64,000 nt of DNA, from assembly GCA_000017645.1 (NCBI GenBank), contig CP000781.1:4265501-4329500 (forward strand), written 5' to 3'. Below, one piece after another: positions 1-8,696 of this stretch. Source of the DNA: Xanthobacter autotrophicus Py2. Lineage in GTDB: Bacteria; Pseudomonadota; Alphaproteobacteria; Rhizobiales; Xanthobacteraceae. Every line of letters begins with the position of its first letter. The first letter of the stretch is position 1. A program made the translations under genes and the position numbers. The notes beneath the pieces were generated by a model. The model was not told the origin of the DNA, did no database searches, and was given only the letters and a program-made list of their open reading frames with translations.

Positions 1-1074
1 CATCTCGCCGAGTTCGTGGGGCCGGAAGCCCGCTTCGTCCACCAGGGCATGACCTCATCCGACGTGCTGGACACCTGCCTCGCGGTGCAGCTGTCGCGCG
101 CCTGCGACCTGCTGATCGCCGACGTGGACGCGCTGCTGAAGGTGCTGGAGCGCCGGGCGTTCGAGTTCAAGCTGACCCCCACCGTGGGCCGCTCCCACGG
201 CATCCATGCCGAGCCCACCACCTTCGGCGTCAAGCTCGCCATCGCCGCCGCCGAGTTCCAGCGCGCCCGCGCCCGGCTGGTCGCCGCCCGCGCCGAGATC
301 GCCACCTGCGCCATTTCCGGGGCGGTGGGCACGTTCGCCCATATCGACCCGGCGGTGGAAGCCCATGTGGCGCAAAAGCTCGGGCTCACCGTGGAGACCG
401 TCTCCACCCAGGTGATCCCGCGCGACCGGCACGCCATGTTCTTCGCGGTGCTCGGCGTGGTCGCCTCCTCGGTGGAGCGGCTCGCCACCGAGGTGCGCCA
501 TCTCCAGCGCACCGAGGTGCTGGAGGCGGAGGAGTATTTCTCCCCCGAACAGAAGGGCTCCTCGGCCATGCCCCACAAGCGCAACCCGGTGCTCACCGAG
601 AACCTCACCGGCCTTGCCCGCATGGTGCGCGCCTATGCCCTGCCGGCCATGGAGAACGTGGCCCTGTGGCACGAGCGGGACATCTCCCACTCCTCCGTGG
701 AACGCATGATCGGCCCCGACGCCACGGTGACGCTGGACTTCGCTTTGGCGCGGCTCACCGGCGTCATGGACAAGCTGGTGGTCCATACCGACAACATGCA
801 GAAGAACATGGACAAGCTGGGCGGTCTCATCCACTCCCAGCGGGTGCTGCTGGCCCTGACCCAGAAGGGCGCGAGCCGCGAGGACAGCTATCGGCTGGTG
901 CAGCGCAACGCCATGCGGGTGTGGCACGGCGAGGGCGACTTCCGCACCTTCCTGCTGAACGACGCGGACGTGCGCAAATACCTCTCGGAAGATGACATCA
1001 ACGAGAAGTTCGATCTCGGCTACCACTTCAAGAACGTGGACAACATTTTCAAGCGGGTGTTCGGCCGGGCGTGA
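1..1074 (+). CDS. purB: Adenylosuccinate lyase, 5' end cut by the window
   Basis: This is the C-terminal 357 residues of adenylosuccinate lyase, which acts twice in purine synthesis: it releases fumarate from SAICAR and from adenylosuccinate. The reading frame is open from base 1 (HLAEFVGPEARF), so the GTG at 16 is internal, not the start; roughly 80 residues are missing compared with family members of about 435. The fumarase/aspartase superfamily signature SSAMPHKRNP lies near fragment residue 190, and the active-site HQGMTSSD segment is near residue 14. A cytoplasmic homotetramer is expected from the family. It is followed by a 361-base repeat-rich gap and a convergent DUF2794 gene, so it ends its transcription unit. 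Confidence 0.97.
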   Translation, partial: HLAEFVGPEARFVHQGMTSSDVLDTCLAVQLSRACDLLIADVDALLKVLERRAFEFKLTPTVGRSHGIHAEPTTFGVKLAIAAAEFQRARARLVAARAEIATCAISGAVGTFAHIDPAVEAHVAQKLGLTVETVSTQVIPRDRHAMFFAVLGVVASSVERLATEVRHLQRTEVLEAEEYFSPEQKGSSAMPHKRNPVLTENLTGLARMVRAYALPAMENVALWHERDISHSSVERMIGPDATVTLDFALARLTGVMDKLVVHTDNMQKNMDKLGGLIHSQRVLLALTQKGASREDSYRLVQRNAMRVWHGEGDFRTFLLNDADVRKYLSEDDINEKFDLGYHFKNVDNIFKRVFGRA

Positions 1075-1435
1075 CCGGGGCCTGAACCGCCGTCGTGGCC
1101 GGGCTTGTCCCGGCCATTCATGCCCTGCGACCGGGAGGCGCCGAGGTCCCTCTCCCGCTTGCGGGGGAGGGCAGGGTTGGGGCAACGGTGTTTTCGTTCG
1201 GCCCCGCCGGTGCCTCTTGGCGCGGCGCTGCCCTCTCGCCAACACTCCCCCGCAAGCGGGAGAGGGGGTGGGACGGCGCTTCTCCACCCATTTCTCACCA
1301 TCGTCGCCCTCCGGCTTGACCGGAGGGCCATCTCGCCGCTTCCCACGCCTCCGCCCCGTTTTCCCGGTCGAGCCATGGGCCCTCCGGTCAGGCCGGAGGG
1401 CGACGGTGCTCTATCGCCTTGAGGCGACGCCCCCC
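1075..1435. repeat. Gap with four palindromic repeat units of two families
   Basis: This gap between convergent genes holds no convincing ORF but two families of palindromes. Family A is built on CTCCCGCTTGCGGGGGAG: a copy at about 1151-1168 and an inverted copy at about 1245-1266. A third copy lies between ccmA and ccmB at about 6912-6930. Family B is a 26-base palindrome CGCCCTCCGG..CCGGAGGGCC at about 1305-1330, with a near-identical inverted copy at about 1379-1404. They resemble REP-type intergenic elements that fold into hairpins in RNA. They may stabilise or end the purB and DUF2794 transcripts, but neither has a clear T-run. Confidence 0.75.
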
Positions 1436-1807
1436 TCAGATCGCCTTCAGCGGCTTTTCCAGCACCGCGAGCACGCGCGGCAGTTCGTGGCCGCGCTTCA
1501 GGATGTGGCCGGTCTGGGAGACCACGCAATACATGCCCTGGCGCCGGGCGAGGCGCGGGTCCTTCTCGATGCGGTAGAGGGGCATGTCCATGGCGCGGCG
1601 GAAGATGGCGAACACCGCCTTGTCGCGGGTGAAGTCGATGGCGTAGTCGCGCCATTCACCCTGCGCCACCATGCGCCCGTAAAGGTCGAGGATGCGGTCG
1701 AGCTCCCGCCGGTCGAAGGTGATCTTCAATGGGGCGGGGGAGGAAGCTGCGGGCTGGACCGAAGCGGCGCCGCGGCGCGACAGGATTATGGGTTCAACGT
1801 CTCCCAT
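1436..1807 (-). CDS. DUF2794 domain protein
   Basis: A 123-residue cytoplasmic protein that I recognise as the DUF2794 family, found mainly in Alphaproteobacteria and of unknown function. After a variable N-terminus of about 27 residues the conserved part begins at LKITFDRRELDRIL. It continues through a run of aromatic and charged residues (WRDYAIDF, AVFAIFRRA) to the C-terminal RVLAVLEKPLKAI. There are no membrane segments, signal peptide or cysteine clusters. It is convergent with purB. The family assignment is from memory of the sequence pattern; no role can be read from the sequence. Confidence 0.85.
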   Translation of the reverse strand: MGDVEPIILSRRGAASVQPAASSPAPLKITFDRRELDRILDLYGRMVAQGEWRDYAIDFTRDKAVFAIFRRAMDMPLYRIEKDPRLARRQGMYCVVSQTGHILKRGHELPRVLAVLEKPLKAI

Positions 1808-2030
1808 CGGGCCTCCTCTGCCGCGGCCTCACCCGGATGCCCGATCCACCAAGCGCGCTCCCCGGGATGCGCCGATGGCGGGCGGAAGGGTTGAGGCCCT
1901 GATCCTTTGACCATGATCGCCTCCGGAGGGGCGGCTTTCAAGGCCAATTGGTAGCCGGCTGTCTCAATTGCGAACACGGTATCTTGGTGCCGATCACGGC
2001 AACGTCAATGAAATCACAGTCTCGCCGAAA

Positions 2031-2205
2031 TTCGGTCAATCGCGCGCCGCGGGCCGGCGGGATCTTCAATCGCGTAGCAGGGCCGGTTCGCGAGGCGCTC
2101 CGGCTATCCCAGCCCCCCAGCCCCCCGGGGTGCGCGCGGACCGGCCACTGCTACGCACCGAAATCAGACCCCCAATAGGCCGCCTTCCGGGCGGCCTTCT
2201 TTTTT
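2031..2205 (+). ncRNA. Candidate structured small RNA ending in a terminator
   Basis: A perfect 9+7 base-pair stem joins 2072-2087 (GCGTAGCAGGGCCGGT) to 2140-2156, with one bulged A at 2147. A possible outer closing helix pairs TTCGGT (2031-2036) with ACCGAA (2157-2162). Sixteen bases further on lies a strong hairpin-plus-T terminator. No plus-strand gene precedes it for about 950 bases, so the terminator must serve a noncoding transcript or very long read-through. The fold (outer helix, large internal bulge, long apical stem) is loosely like 6S RNA, but I cannot match a family consensus. The 5' end is a guess. Confidence 0.45.
2178..2205 (+). terminator. Factor-independent terminator
   Basis: Stem GGCCGCC (2178-2184) and GGCGGCC (2190-2196) with a five-base loop, followed by TTCTTTTTT. 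It is oriented for plus-strand transcription and follows the structured element above rather than a protein gene. Confidence 0.85.
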
Positions 2206-2385
2206 GCGCGTGTGCCTGGTTCGGGCGACCGCGGGAGAGCCTGCGGGATTGCGTGGACGTGAGGGCGAAAGCCGCCGCCGCGCGCGACACGGGGCACAGA
2301 GGCTGCACCGGTCATCCGCGCGCGGGCCGAAGACCGTGTCTCAGGCCTGCCGCGCCGGCGTGTGGGCCAAAAAGGGGGTCGGCGA

Positions 2386-3120
2386 TCAGTTGCCCAGCGG
2401 CAGGAAGGCGGCGCCGATGATGGGGCCGGGCGTGGTCGGGCTGCCGGTTTGGACCAGCACCGCCACGGAATCCGAGCCATCCCGGCTCACGTCCTTGAGC
2501 GCCACGCGATAGCTCCGGGCATCGCCCTGCCAGATGGCGACACGGGTCCAGCCGCGCACCACGTTGGAATAGGTCACGTTGCGTCCGCCATTCTCGCCCC
2601 GGCCGATGGCGACGGTCTGGCTGCGCATGACCGGGCACAGCCACAGGTCGGCGCCATCAGCGGCGGCCTTGCTCTCGGGCAGGGAGATCTCCACCGCATC
2701 GCCGTCCCGCTTCACCGAAACCGGCACCGTGAGCCCGCCGCCGCTGCGGGCGGCGAACAGGGCGCGCTGGAGCGCGGCGCGGTCGCTGCCCTTGGCGGAA
2801 AGCATGCCGTCCACCACCACCTGCGGGGTGAAGACCTTCCGGTCCGGGCGCTGGTCGGCATAGGCCTTCTGGCGCAGGGAATGGCCGTGCAGCGCCAGCG
2901 TGTCCTTCCAGCCCACATAGTCCCAATAGTCCACCGCCAGCGTGAGGGCGAGCACCTGCGGGTCCTTGGCGATCTCGGTGAGGAGGGCGTCGGCGGGCGG
3001 GCAGGAGGCGCAGCCCTGGCTCGTGAACAGCTCCACCACGGTCTTCGGCTGGCTCTGTCCCAGGGCCGGGCTGGCGGCGAGGGCGAGTAGAAGCGCGAGG
3101 GTGGTGCGAGCGAAGGTCAT
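2386..3120 (-). CDS. DUF1223 secreted thioredoxin-like protein
   Basis: A 244-residue protein of the DUF1223 family. The start at 3120 is preferred over an upstream one at 3186 because it opens directly with a Sec signal peptide (MTFARTTLALLLALAASPALG, cleavage near residue 21). The mature protein begins with the family hallmark VELFTSQGCASCPPAD, a CxxC motif in a thioredoxin-like setting, followed by VDYWDYVGW. A periplasmic location is expected. The function is not established; the CxxC suggests redox chemistry or metal handling. It lies downstream of acnA on the same strand, but a strong terminator separates them, so it probably has its own promoter. Confidence 0.85.
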   Translation of the reverse strand: MTFARTTLALLLALAASPALGQSQPKTVVELFTSQGCASCPPADALLTEIAKDPQVLALTLAVDYWDYVGWKDTLALHGHSLRQKAYADQRPDRKVFTPQVVVDGMLSAKGSDRAALQRALFAARSGGGLTVPVSVKRDGDAVEISLPESKAAADGADLWLCPVMRSQTVAIGRGENGGRNVTYSNVVRGWTRVAIWQGDARSYRVALKDVSRDGSDSVAVLVQTGSPTTPGPIIGAAFLPLGN

Positions 3121-3282
3121 GAGGCGCAATAGGAGCTTTCGGCAAGGAGAACGGCTTCGGGAATAACCGAGGCGGAGGACGGGCACCAGTCACAATGGGG
3201 TGTCACAGCGGGCCGGAGAAAACGTCCCGCAAGGGCAGCAAAAACGACGCGTACGCAGGGCCGGCAATCTTCACCCCGCATG

Positions 3283-3320
3283 AAAAAGGCCGGCCCGGAG
3301 GTGTCCGGGCCGGCCCTTGT
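3283..3320 (-). terminator. Terminator of acnA
   Basis: A 12-bp perfect stem GGCCGGCCCGGA / TCCGGGCCGGCC (3288-3299 with 3304-3315) with a four-base loop. On the minus strand it is followed by five T residues (AAAAA at 3283-3287), just after the acnA stop at 3345. Confidence 0.9.
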
Positions 3321-3344
3321 TTGTCACCGGCGCGCCGGCGCAGG

Positions 3345-6041
3345 TCAGGCTGCGAGCGAGCGCAGCACGTAGGGCAGGATGCCGCCGTTGCGGAAGTAGT
3401 CGAGCTCGTCCAGCGTATCGATACGGCAGATGAGGTCGACGTTCTTCACCGAGCCGTCGGCGAACTTGATCTCGGCGGTCAGGATCTGGCGCGGCTTGAG
3501 GTCGCCCTCGATGCCCTTGAGGGTGACGATCTCGTCGCCCTTGATGCCGAGGGTCTGCCAGCTCTCGCCGTCCTTGAACACCAGCGGCACGATGCCCATG
3601 CCCACCAGGTTCGAGCGATGGATGCGCTCGAAGGACTGGGCCACCACGGCGCGCACGCCGAGCAGCTTGGTGCCCTTCGCCGCCCAGTCGCGGGACGAGC
3701 CGGTGCCGTATTCCTTGCCGGCGAACACCACCAGCGGCACGCCCTCCGAGCGATACAGCATGGCCGCGTCGTAGATCGGCAGCTGGGCGCCGTCCGGATA
3801 ATGGATGGTCACGCCGCCTTCCACGCCCGGAACCATCTGGTTCTTGATGCGGATGTTGGCGAACGTGCCGCGCATCATCACTTCATGGTTGCCGCGGCGG
3901 GTGCCGTACTGGTTGAAGTCCACCGGGCGCACCTGATGCTCGATCAGGTACTGGCCCGCCGGGGACGCCTGCTTGATGGAGCCGGCCGGCGAGATGTGGT
4001 CGGTGGTGATGGAGTCGAGGAACAGGCCCATGATGCGGGCATTGATGATGTCGGTGACCGGAACCGGGTCCTTCGTCATGCCGACGAAGTAGGGCGGGTT
4101 CTGCACATAGGTGGACGTATCCTGCCAGGCATAGGTCTGGCCGGTGGGAATGGCGATCTTCTGCCAGTTTTCGTCGCCCTTGAAGACGTCGGAATACTTT
4201 TCCTTGAACATCTTCTTGGTGACGTTCTCACGGATGTACTGGGCCACTTCCTTGTTGGTGGGCCAGATGTCCTTGAGATAGACGGGCTTGCCGTCCTTGT
4301 CGGTGCCGAGCGGCTCGGTGGTGAGGTCGATCTGCAGCGAGCCGGCCAGCGCATAGGCCACCACCAGCGGCGGGGAGGCGAGGTAGTTCGCCTTCACGTC
4401 GGGGTTCACGCGGCCCTCGAAGTTGCGGTTGCCGGAGATGACGGCGCCGGCCACGAGGTCGTTCTTGTTGATGGCCTCGGAGATGGCTTCCGGCAGCGGG
4501 CCGGAATTGCCGATGCAGGTGGTGCAGCCGAAGCCGACCAGGTTGAAGCCGACCTCGTCCAGGTATTCCTGCAGGCCGGCGGCCTTCAGATAGCCTTCCA
4601 CCACCTGGGATCCGGGCGCCAGCGAGGTCTTCACCCACGGCTTGGACTTCAGGCCCTTCTTCACCGCGGCCTTGGCGAGCAGGCCGGCGGCGATGAGCAC
4701 CGAGGGGTTGGAAGTGTTGGTGCAGGAGGTGATGGCGGCGATCACCACGTCGCCATGGCCGACGCTGTAGTCGGTGCCGGCGACGGGCACGCGCTTGGCG
4801 GCCTCGCCGGGCTTCTTGAATTCACCTTCCAGGGCGGCGAGGAAGCCGGTCTTGCTCTCGGAGAGCAGCACGCGGTCCTGCGGGCGCTTGGGGCCGGCCA
4901 TGGACGGCAGCACGGTGTCGAGGTCGAGTTCCAGCGTGTCGGTGAACACCGGGTCGGGGGTGTCCTTCTTGCGCCACATGCCCTGGGCCTTGGAGTATTT
5001 CTCCACCAGCTCGTAGCGGCTTTCCTTGCGGCCGGTCTCTTCCAGATAGTCGATGGTCTCGCGGTCCACCGGGAAGAAGCCGCAGGTGGCGCCGTACTCC
5101 GGGGCCATGTTGGCGATGGTGGCGCGGTCGGCCAGCGACAGGTGCTCCAGGCCCGAGCCGTAGAACTCCACGAACTTGCCCACCACGCCCTTCTTGCGCA
5201 GCATCTGGGTAACGGTGAGCACCAGGTCGGTGGCGGTGATGCCTTCCTTCAGCTTGCCGGACAGCTTGAAGCCGATCACCTCGGGGATGAGCATGGAGAT
5301 GGGCTGGCCGAGCATGGCCGCCTCGGCCTCGATGCCGCCCACGCCCCAGCCCAGCACGCCCAGGCCGTTGACCATGGTGGTGTGCGAATCGGTGCCCACC
5401 AGGGTGTCGGGATAGGCGACGGTGACCGTCTTGCCGTCCAGCTCTTCCTTGCGGGTCCACACGGTCTGCGCCAGGTATTCAAGGTTCACCTGGTGGCAGA
5501 TGCCGGTGCCCGGGGGCACCACGCGGAAATTGTCGAAGGCGCTCTGGCCCCACTTCAGGAAGCGGTAGCGCTCCTGGTTCTGCTTGTATTCCTCGTCCAC
5601 ATTCTTCTTCAGCGCGCTGTCGCTGCCAAAGAAGTTCACGATCACCGAGTGGTCGATAACGAGGTCCACCGGGACCAGCGGGTTGATCTTGGCCGGGTCG
5701 CCGCCGAGCGCCACCATGGCGTCGCGCATGGCCGCGAGGTCCACCACCGCCGGGACGCCGGTGAAGTCCTGCATCAGCACGCGGGCGGGGCGGTAGGCGA
5801 TTTCCTTTTCCGCCTTGCCGCGATTGTTCAGCCAGTCGGCGACGGCGATCACGTCTTCCTTGGTGACGGACCGGCCGTCCTCAAAGCGCAGCATGTTCTC
5901 CAGAAGAACCTTCATGGAGAACGGCAGGGCGGATACGCCCGTGAGCCCGTTCTTCTCCGCCAGCTCAAGGCTGTAATAGACGTATTCCTTGTCGTCTACC
6001 GTCAAGGTTGTACGGGACTTGAAGCTGTCGAGAGAAGTCAC
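3345..6041 (-). CDS. acnA: Aconitate hydratase A
   Basis: Aconitase of the AcnA/IRP type (898 residues), interconverting citrate and isocitrate in the TCA cycle through a [4Fe-4S] cluster. The cluster cysteines are visible in [12 protein letters not shown] and in [12 protein letters not shown]. Substrate-binding elements include [13 protein letters not shown] and, in the C-terminal swivel domain, [17 protein letters not shown] place the start at the GTG at 6041 ([10 protein letters not shown]), which matches the usual N-terminus and has GGAG nine bases upstream; a longer frame to 6110 adds 23 unlikely residues. It is transcribed divergently from ccmA and ends at a strong terminator. Confidence 0.97.
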   Translation of the reverse strand: MTSLDSFKSRTTLTVDDKEYVYYSLELAEKNGLTGVSALPFSMKVLLENMLRFEDGRSVTKEDVIAVADWLNNRGKAEKEIAYRPARVLMQDFTGVPAVVDLAAMRDAMVALGGDPAKINPLVPVDLVIDHSVIVNFFGSDSALKKNVDEEYKQNQERYRFLKWGQSAFDNFRVVPPGTGICHQVNLEYLAQTVWTRKEELDGKTVTVAYPDTLVGTDSHTTMVNGLGVLGWGVGGIEAEAAMLGQPISMLIPEVIGFKLSGKLKEGITATDLVLTVTQMLRKKGVVGKFVEFYGSGLEHLSLADRATIANMAPEYGATCGFFPVDRETIDYLEETGRKESRYELVEKYSKAQGMWRKKDTPDPVFTDTLELDLDTVLPSMAGPKRPQDRVLLSESKTGFLAALEGEFKKPGEAAKRVPVAGTDYSVGHGDVVIAAITSCTNTSNPSVLIAAGLLAKAAVKKGLKSKPWVKTSLAPGSQVVEGYLKAAGLQEYLDEVGFNLVGFGCTTCIGNSGPLPEAISEAINKNDLVAGAVISGNRNFEGRVNPDVKANYLASPPLVVAYALAGSLQIDLTTEPLGTDKDGKPVYLKDIWPTNKEVAQYIRENVTKKMFKEKYSDVFKGDENWQKIAIPTGQTYAWQDTSTYVQNPPYFVGMTKDPVPVTDIINARIMGLFLDSITTDHISPAGSIKQASPAGQYLIEHQVRPVDFNQYGTRRGNHEVMMRGTFANIRIKNQMVPGVEGGVTIHYPDGAQLPIYDAAMLYRSEGVPLVVFAGKEYGTGSSRDWAAKGTKLLGVRAVVAQSFERIHRSNLVGMGIVPLVFKDGESWQTLGIKGDEIVTLKGIEGDLKPRQILTAEIKFADGSVKNVDLICRIDTLDELDYFRNGGILPYVLRSLAA

Positions 6042-6133
6042 GTGCGATAACTCCGGTTCGATGATCGACCGAGGTAGCGTCGCCGAAGAAGGGGAAGCGG
6101 GCTTTCCCATCTTGGACGGCGCGGTTCGGGGGC

Positions 6134-6161
6134 TTTATAGAGCCATTTCAAAGCGCGGTCA
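6134..6161 (-). promoter_or_regulatory. Possible acnA promoter
   Basis: On the minus strand TGACCG (6161-6156) and TATAAA (6139-6134) are 16 bases apart, about 93 bases upstream of the acnA GTG. This is the best sigma70-like pair in the acnA-ccmA gap. The motif match is moderate and unsupported by other data. Confidence 0.35.
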
Positions 6162-6213
6162 TGCGATAACAGCATTCAATGTGCAATGCACCATAAGCAG
6201 GGGGCGCGGAGCA

Positions 6214-6837
6214 ATGGCGGTGTCGGCTCTGGTGGGTGAAAAGCTGGCCTGCCGCAGGGGGTTCAAGCTGCTGTTTGAGCATCTGGACGTGACCGCGAGG
6301 TCCGGCCGGGCGCTGCTGGTGGTCGGGCCGAACGGCGCCGGCAAGTCCTCGCTGCTGCGCATCCTCTCCGGCCTGCTCGGGGCGACCGAAGGGAAGGTGC
6401 GCCTCGATGGGCCTGGCCTTGAGGCCGCTGACACCGGTGTGGGCGAGCACATCCATTATCTCGGCCACGAGGATGCGGTGAAGGGCGCGCTCACGGTGCG
6501 GGCCAATCTCGCCTTCTGGCGCACCGTGCTCGGGCCCACCGGCCTGCCGGTGGAGGACGCGCTGGAGGAGGTGGGCCTTGGCGGTCTCGGCGGGCTTCGG
6601 GCGCAGGTGCTCTCCGCCGGGCAGAAGCGCCGGCTCGCCATCGCCCGGCTTCTGGTGTCGCGCCGTCCGGTATGGGTGCTGGACGAGCCCACCACGGCGC
6701 TCGACGTGAAGGCGCAGGCGCGCTTTGCCGCCTTCGGCCGGGGCCATCTGGCGGAAGGCGGCATCCTGATCGCCGCCACCCATGCCCCGCTCGACCTGGG
6801 CGATGTGGACGAACTCAGGCTGGGGGGCGTGGGGTGA
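6214..6837 (+). CDS. ccmA: Heme exporter ATP-binding protein CcmA
   Basis: The ATPase of the CcmABC(D) transporter used in System I cytochrome c maturation, where ATP hydrolysis releases holo-CcmE from CcmC. The 207-residue protein has Walker A GPNGAGKSS (near residue 38), the ABC signature LSAGQKRRLAIARLL (near 130) and Walker B VWVLDEPTTALD. The start at 6214 (MAVSALVGEKLACRRG) fits the family length and has a GGAG nearby; the upstream extension of the frame to 5989 overlaps acnA and is spurious. ccmB follows after 154 bases that include a palindromic repeat. Unlike many relatives, no ccmC follows in the window. Confidence 0.94.
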   Translation: MAVSALVGEKLACRRGFKLLFEHLDVTARSGRALLVVGPNGAGKSSLLRILSGLLGATEGKVRLDGPGLEAADTGVGEHIHYLGHEDAVKGALTVRANLAFWRTVLGPTGLPVEDALEEVGLGGLGGLRAQVLSAGQKRRLAIARLLVSRRPVWVLDEPTTALDVKAQARFAAFGRGHLAEGGILIAATHAPLDLGDVDELRLGGVG

Positions 6838-6904
6838 TGGGCGGCATGGATCTGGGCCGGCGCGGTGGGATTGGTGGGGGAGGTGTTAGCGCCGGCGCCA
6901 TCTC

Positions 6905-6950
6905 GCCCCCGCTCCCGCTTGCGGGGGAGGGCTGGGGAGGGGGCAACGGC
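6905..6950. repeat. Palindromic repeat, third copy of family A
   Basis: The ccmA-ccmB gap holds GCTCCCGCTTGCGGGGGAGG and continues GGCTGGGGAGGGGGCAACGG. This nearly repeats the sequence at 1148-1190, including the trailing GGCAACGG. The shared flank shows that the repeated unit is longer than the palindrome, at least about 40 bases. Confidence 0.75.
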
Positions 6951-6991
6951 AGAGAGGCCCGCACCACCTCCACCTTCAGGAGCCTTCGCCC

Positions 6992-7663
6992 ATGATGGCC
7001 GCCTTTTTCGCCATCGTGCGGCGCGACCTCGCCTTGTCCCTCGGCTCCGGCGGCGGGGCGGGGCTGGGGGTGGTGTTCTTCCTCAGCGTGGTCACGGTGG
7101 TGCCGTTCGCGGTGGGGCCGGATCTGGTGCTGCTGGCGCGCATCGGCCCGGCCATCCTGTGGATCGGCGCCTTGCTCGCGAGCCTCATCGGCCTGGAGCG
7201 CCTGTTCGCGTCCGATGCGGAGGACGGCTCGCTGGATGCGCTCACCCTGTCCGCCCTGCCGCTGGAACTGGCGGCGGCGGCCAAGGGCCTGGCTCACTGG
7301 CTCGCCACCGGCCTGCCGCTGGTGCTCGCCGCCCCGGTGCTGGCGCTGATGCTGAATCTGGAGCCCGCCGCCATCGGCGCGGTGGTGCTGACCCTGCTGG
7401 TGGGAACCCCCGCGGTCACCTTCCTCGGGCTCATCGGCGCGGCCTTTGCCGGCGCGTTCCGGCGCGGCGGGCTGCTGATCGCGGTGCTGGTGATTCCCCT
7501 CGCCATTCCGGTGCTGATCTTCGCCGTATCGGCGACGCAGGCGGCGGTGGTGGGGCCGGTGCCGTTCGGCACGCCGTTCCGCGTGCTGCTGGGGCTCACC
7601 CTGTTCGCGCTGGTGCTGGGGCCGGTGGCGGCCGCCGCCGCGCTCAGGGCGGCGCGATCCTGA
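6992..7663 (+). CDS. ccmB: Heme exporter membrane protein CcmB
   Basis: A 223-residue inner-membrane permease of the Ccm ABC transporter, partner of CcmA and, elsewhere in the genome, CcmC. It begins with the typical cytoplasmic segment FFAIVRRDLALSL. It then shows about six hydrophobic helices, with the first-loop motif GPAILWIGALLASLIGLERLFASDAEDGSLD shortened here to its core LERLFASDAEDGSLD, which is well conserved in CcmB. The length matches the family (about 220). The next gene is convergent (ModE-like), so this transcription unit appears to be ccmA-ccmB only. Confidence 0.93.
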   Translation: MMAAFFAIVRRDLALSLGSGGGAGLGVVFFLSVVTVVPFAVGPDLVLLARIGPAILWIGALLASLIGLERLFASDAEDGSLDALTLSALPLELAAAAKGLAHWLATGLPLVLAAPVLALMLNLEPAAIGAVVLTLLVGTPAVTFLGLIGAAFAGAFRRGGLLIAVLVIPLAIPVLIFAVSATQAAVVGPVPFGTPFRVLLGLTLFALVLGPVAAAAALRAARS

Positions 7664-7689
7664 GCGCCGACGGCTGCTGAGGCGCGGAC

Positions 7690-8043
7690 CTATTCCGCCG
7701 CGGTGCTGAGGGCGGAAAGCTCGGCCTCCAGCGCCGCCACCTGCTGGCGGGTGGCCTCGGTGGCGTCGTGCTCGATGGTGCGATAGGCCGCCACCACCGC
7801 ATGGCCCAGCGGGGTGAGCTGGGTGCCGCCGCCCTGCTTGCCGCCGGTGCGGGGGGTGACGACCGGCCCGGTGAAGAGGCCGTTCATCTCCTCCACCAGC
7901 TCCCAGGCGCGGCGATAGGACATGTCCATGGCGCGCCCGGCGGCGGAAATGGAGCCCAGTGCCTCGATCTTCTCCAGAAGCTCGATCTTGCCGGGGCCGA
8001 TGCGTTTGGGCCCGAGGTCGATTCTCACACTGAGCGAGGCCAT
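7690..8043 (-). CDS. ModE-like winged-helix transcriptional regulator
   Basis: A 117-residue protein matching the N-terminal DNA-binding domain of ModE, without the C-terminal molybdate-binding MOP domains of the full regulator (about 260 residues). The winged helix-turn-helix is seen in IELLEKIEALGSISAAGRAM followed by MSYRRAWELVEEMN. The C-terminal part has the wing segment PVVTPRTGGKQGGGTQLT, also typical of ModE. The start at 8043 (MASLSVRID) is chosen over a TTG six bases upstream. Short stand-alone ModE-like proteins are known in Proteobacteria, and how they sense metal is less clear. An AT-rich palindrome 650 bases away could be a target. Confidence 0.88.
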   Translation of the reverse strand: MASLSVRIDLGPKRIGPGKIELLEKIEALGSISAAGRAMDMSYRRAWELVEEMNGLFTGPVVTPRTGGKQGGGTQLTPLGHAVVAAYRTIEHDATEATRQQVAALEAELSALSTAAE

Positions 8044-8258
8044 GCACAAACCTGAAGCGGAGCCGCCCTTGGACAGGCGGCGCGGGGCAATGGCTCCAGT
8101 CTAGCAGGAGCGCCCGATGCTGTCGCGCGGGGCGCAAAAGCAGTTCGGCCCCGGGCACGGGGTGCGTGTCCGGGGCCTCCGTTCGATATGCCACGAGAGA
8201 CGGACGGGGAGGGGAATAAAAAGCGGGCCGCCACCGGGAGGCCGGCGGCCCGGAGAGA

Positions 8259-8663
8259 TCAGTTGAACCGTGCGGCCTTGCCCGCCTGCGCCTCCTGCGC
8301 GCGGGGCAGGGCCGCCTCGGCCGCCACCAGCGATTTCAGCTGCGGCCCGGCGAGGGCGAAGGACACCTCGAAACCGTCGGGCGTCGCCAGGGTGAGGATC
8401 AGGGTCTGAGGGTCGGATGCCTGTTCGATGCGCACCATGTGGGCGGGATAGACGAGGCGCAGGCTGTCGTCCTTGTGCCGGGCGCGCAGCACCTCGGTCA
8501 TCATCTTGGGCAGGGTCATCACCATGGCGTTGAGGCAGTCGGACGGCAGGTTGAGGGCCGTCGCCGACCCGTCCGGCCGGCTGAAGCTCATGCGGATGCG
8601 GCTGCCGTCCACCGCCACGTCGAAAGCGAGGAGATCCTCGCCCATGATGTCGTCCCGCTCCAT
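8259..8663 (-). CDS. Conserved hypothetical protein
   Basis: A 134-residue cytoplasmic protein that I do not recognise. It has no signal peptide, membrane helix or cysteine. It looks like a compact beta-rich domain (FDVAVDGSRIRMSF, LRLVYPAHMVRIEQ, TLILTLATPDGFEVSF), with a short helical C-terminal tail rich in Ala and Gln. The start at 8663 has an excellent ribosome binding site, GGGAGG seven bases upstream. A perfect 7-8-7 palindrome ends 34 bases upstream of the start, where an operator would sit. The gene is flanked by the ModE-like regulator and dinB, all on the minus strand. Confidence 0.75.
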   Translation of the reverse strand: MERDDIMGEDLLAFDVAVDGSRIRMSFSRPDGSATALNLPSDCLNAMVMTLPKMMTEVLRARHKDDSLRLVYPAHMVRIEQASDPQTLILTLATPDGFEVSFALAGPQLKSLVAAEAALPRAQEAQAGKAARFN

Positions 8664-8696
8664 GAAGGGGCCTCCCGTGGTGGCATCTGCGTGGAA

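Larger units (their letters stand above)
1808..2385. other. 578-base gap without protein gene
   Basis: This lies between the DUF2794 start (1807) and the DUF1223 stop (2386). The part near 1808-1950 should hold the DUF2794 promoter, though I cannot pick a clear one. The middle carries a long stem and a factor-independent terminator on the plus strand, listed separately as a candidate small RNA. From about 2206 to 2385 I see nothing definable. ORFs here lack a ribosome binding site and resemble no family. Confidence 0.6.

Noticed and set aside
2031..2205. Identification of the structured element as 6S RNA or SRP RNA
   Set aside because: The SRP GGAAGCAGCC-type loop is missing and I cannot match the 6S consensus with confidence; it is listed only as a candidate RNA.
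3195..6050. A 951-codon plus-strand frame opposite acnA
   Set aside because: It mirrors acnA on the other strand; the translation is rich in His, Gly, Ala and Val without domain features. This is a GC-bias artefact.
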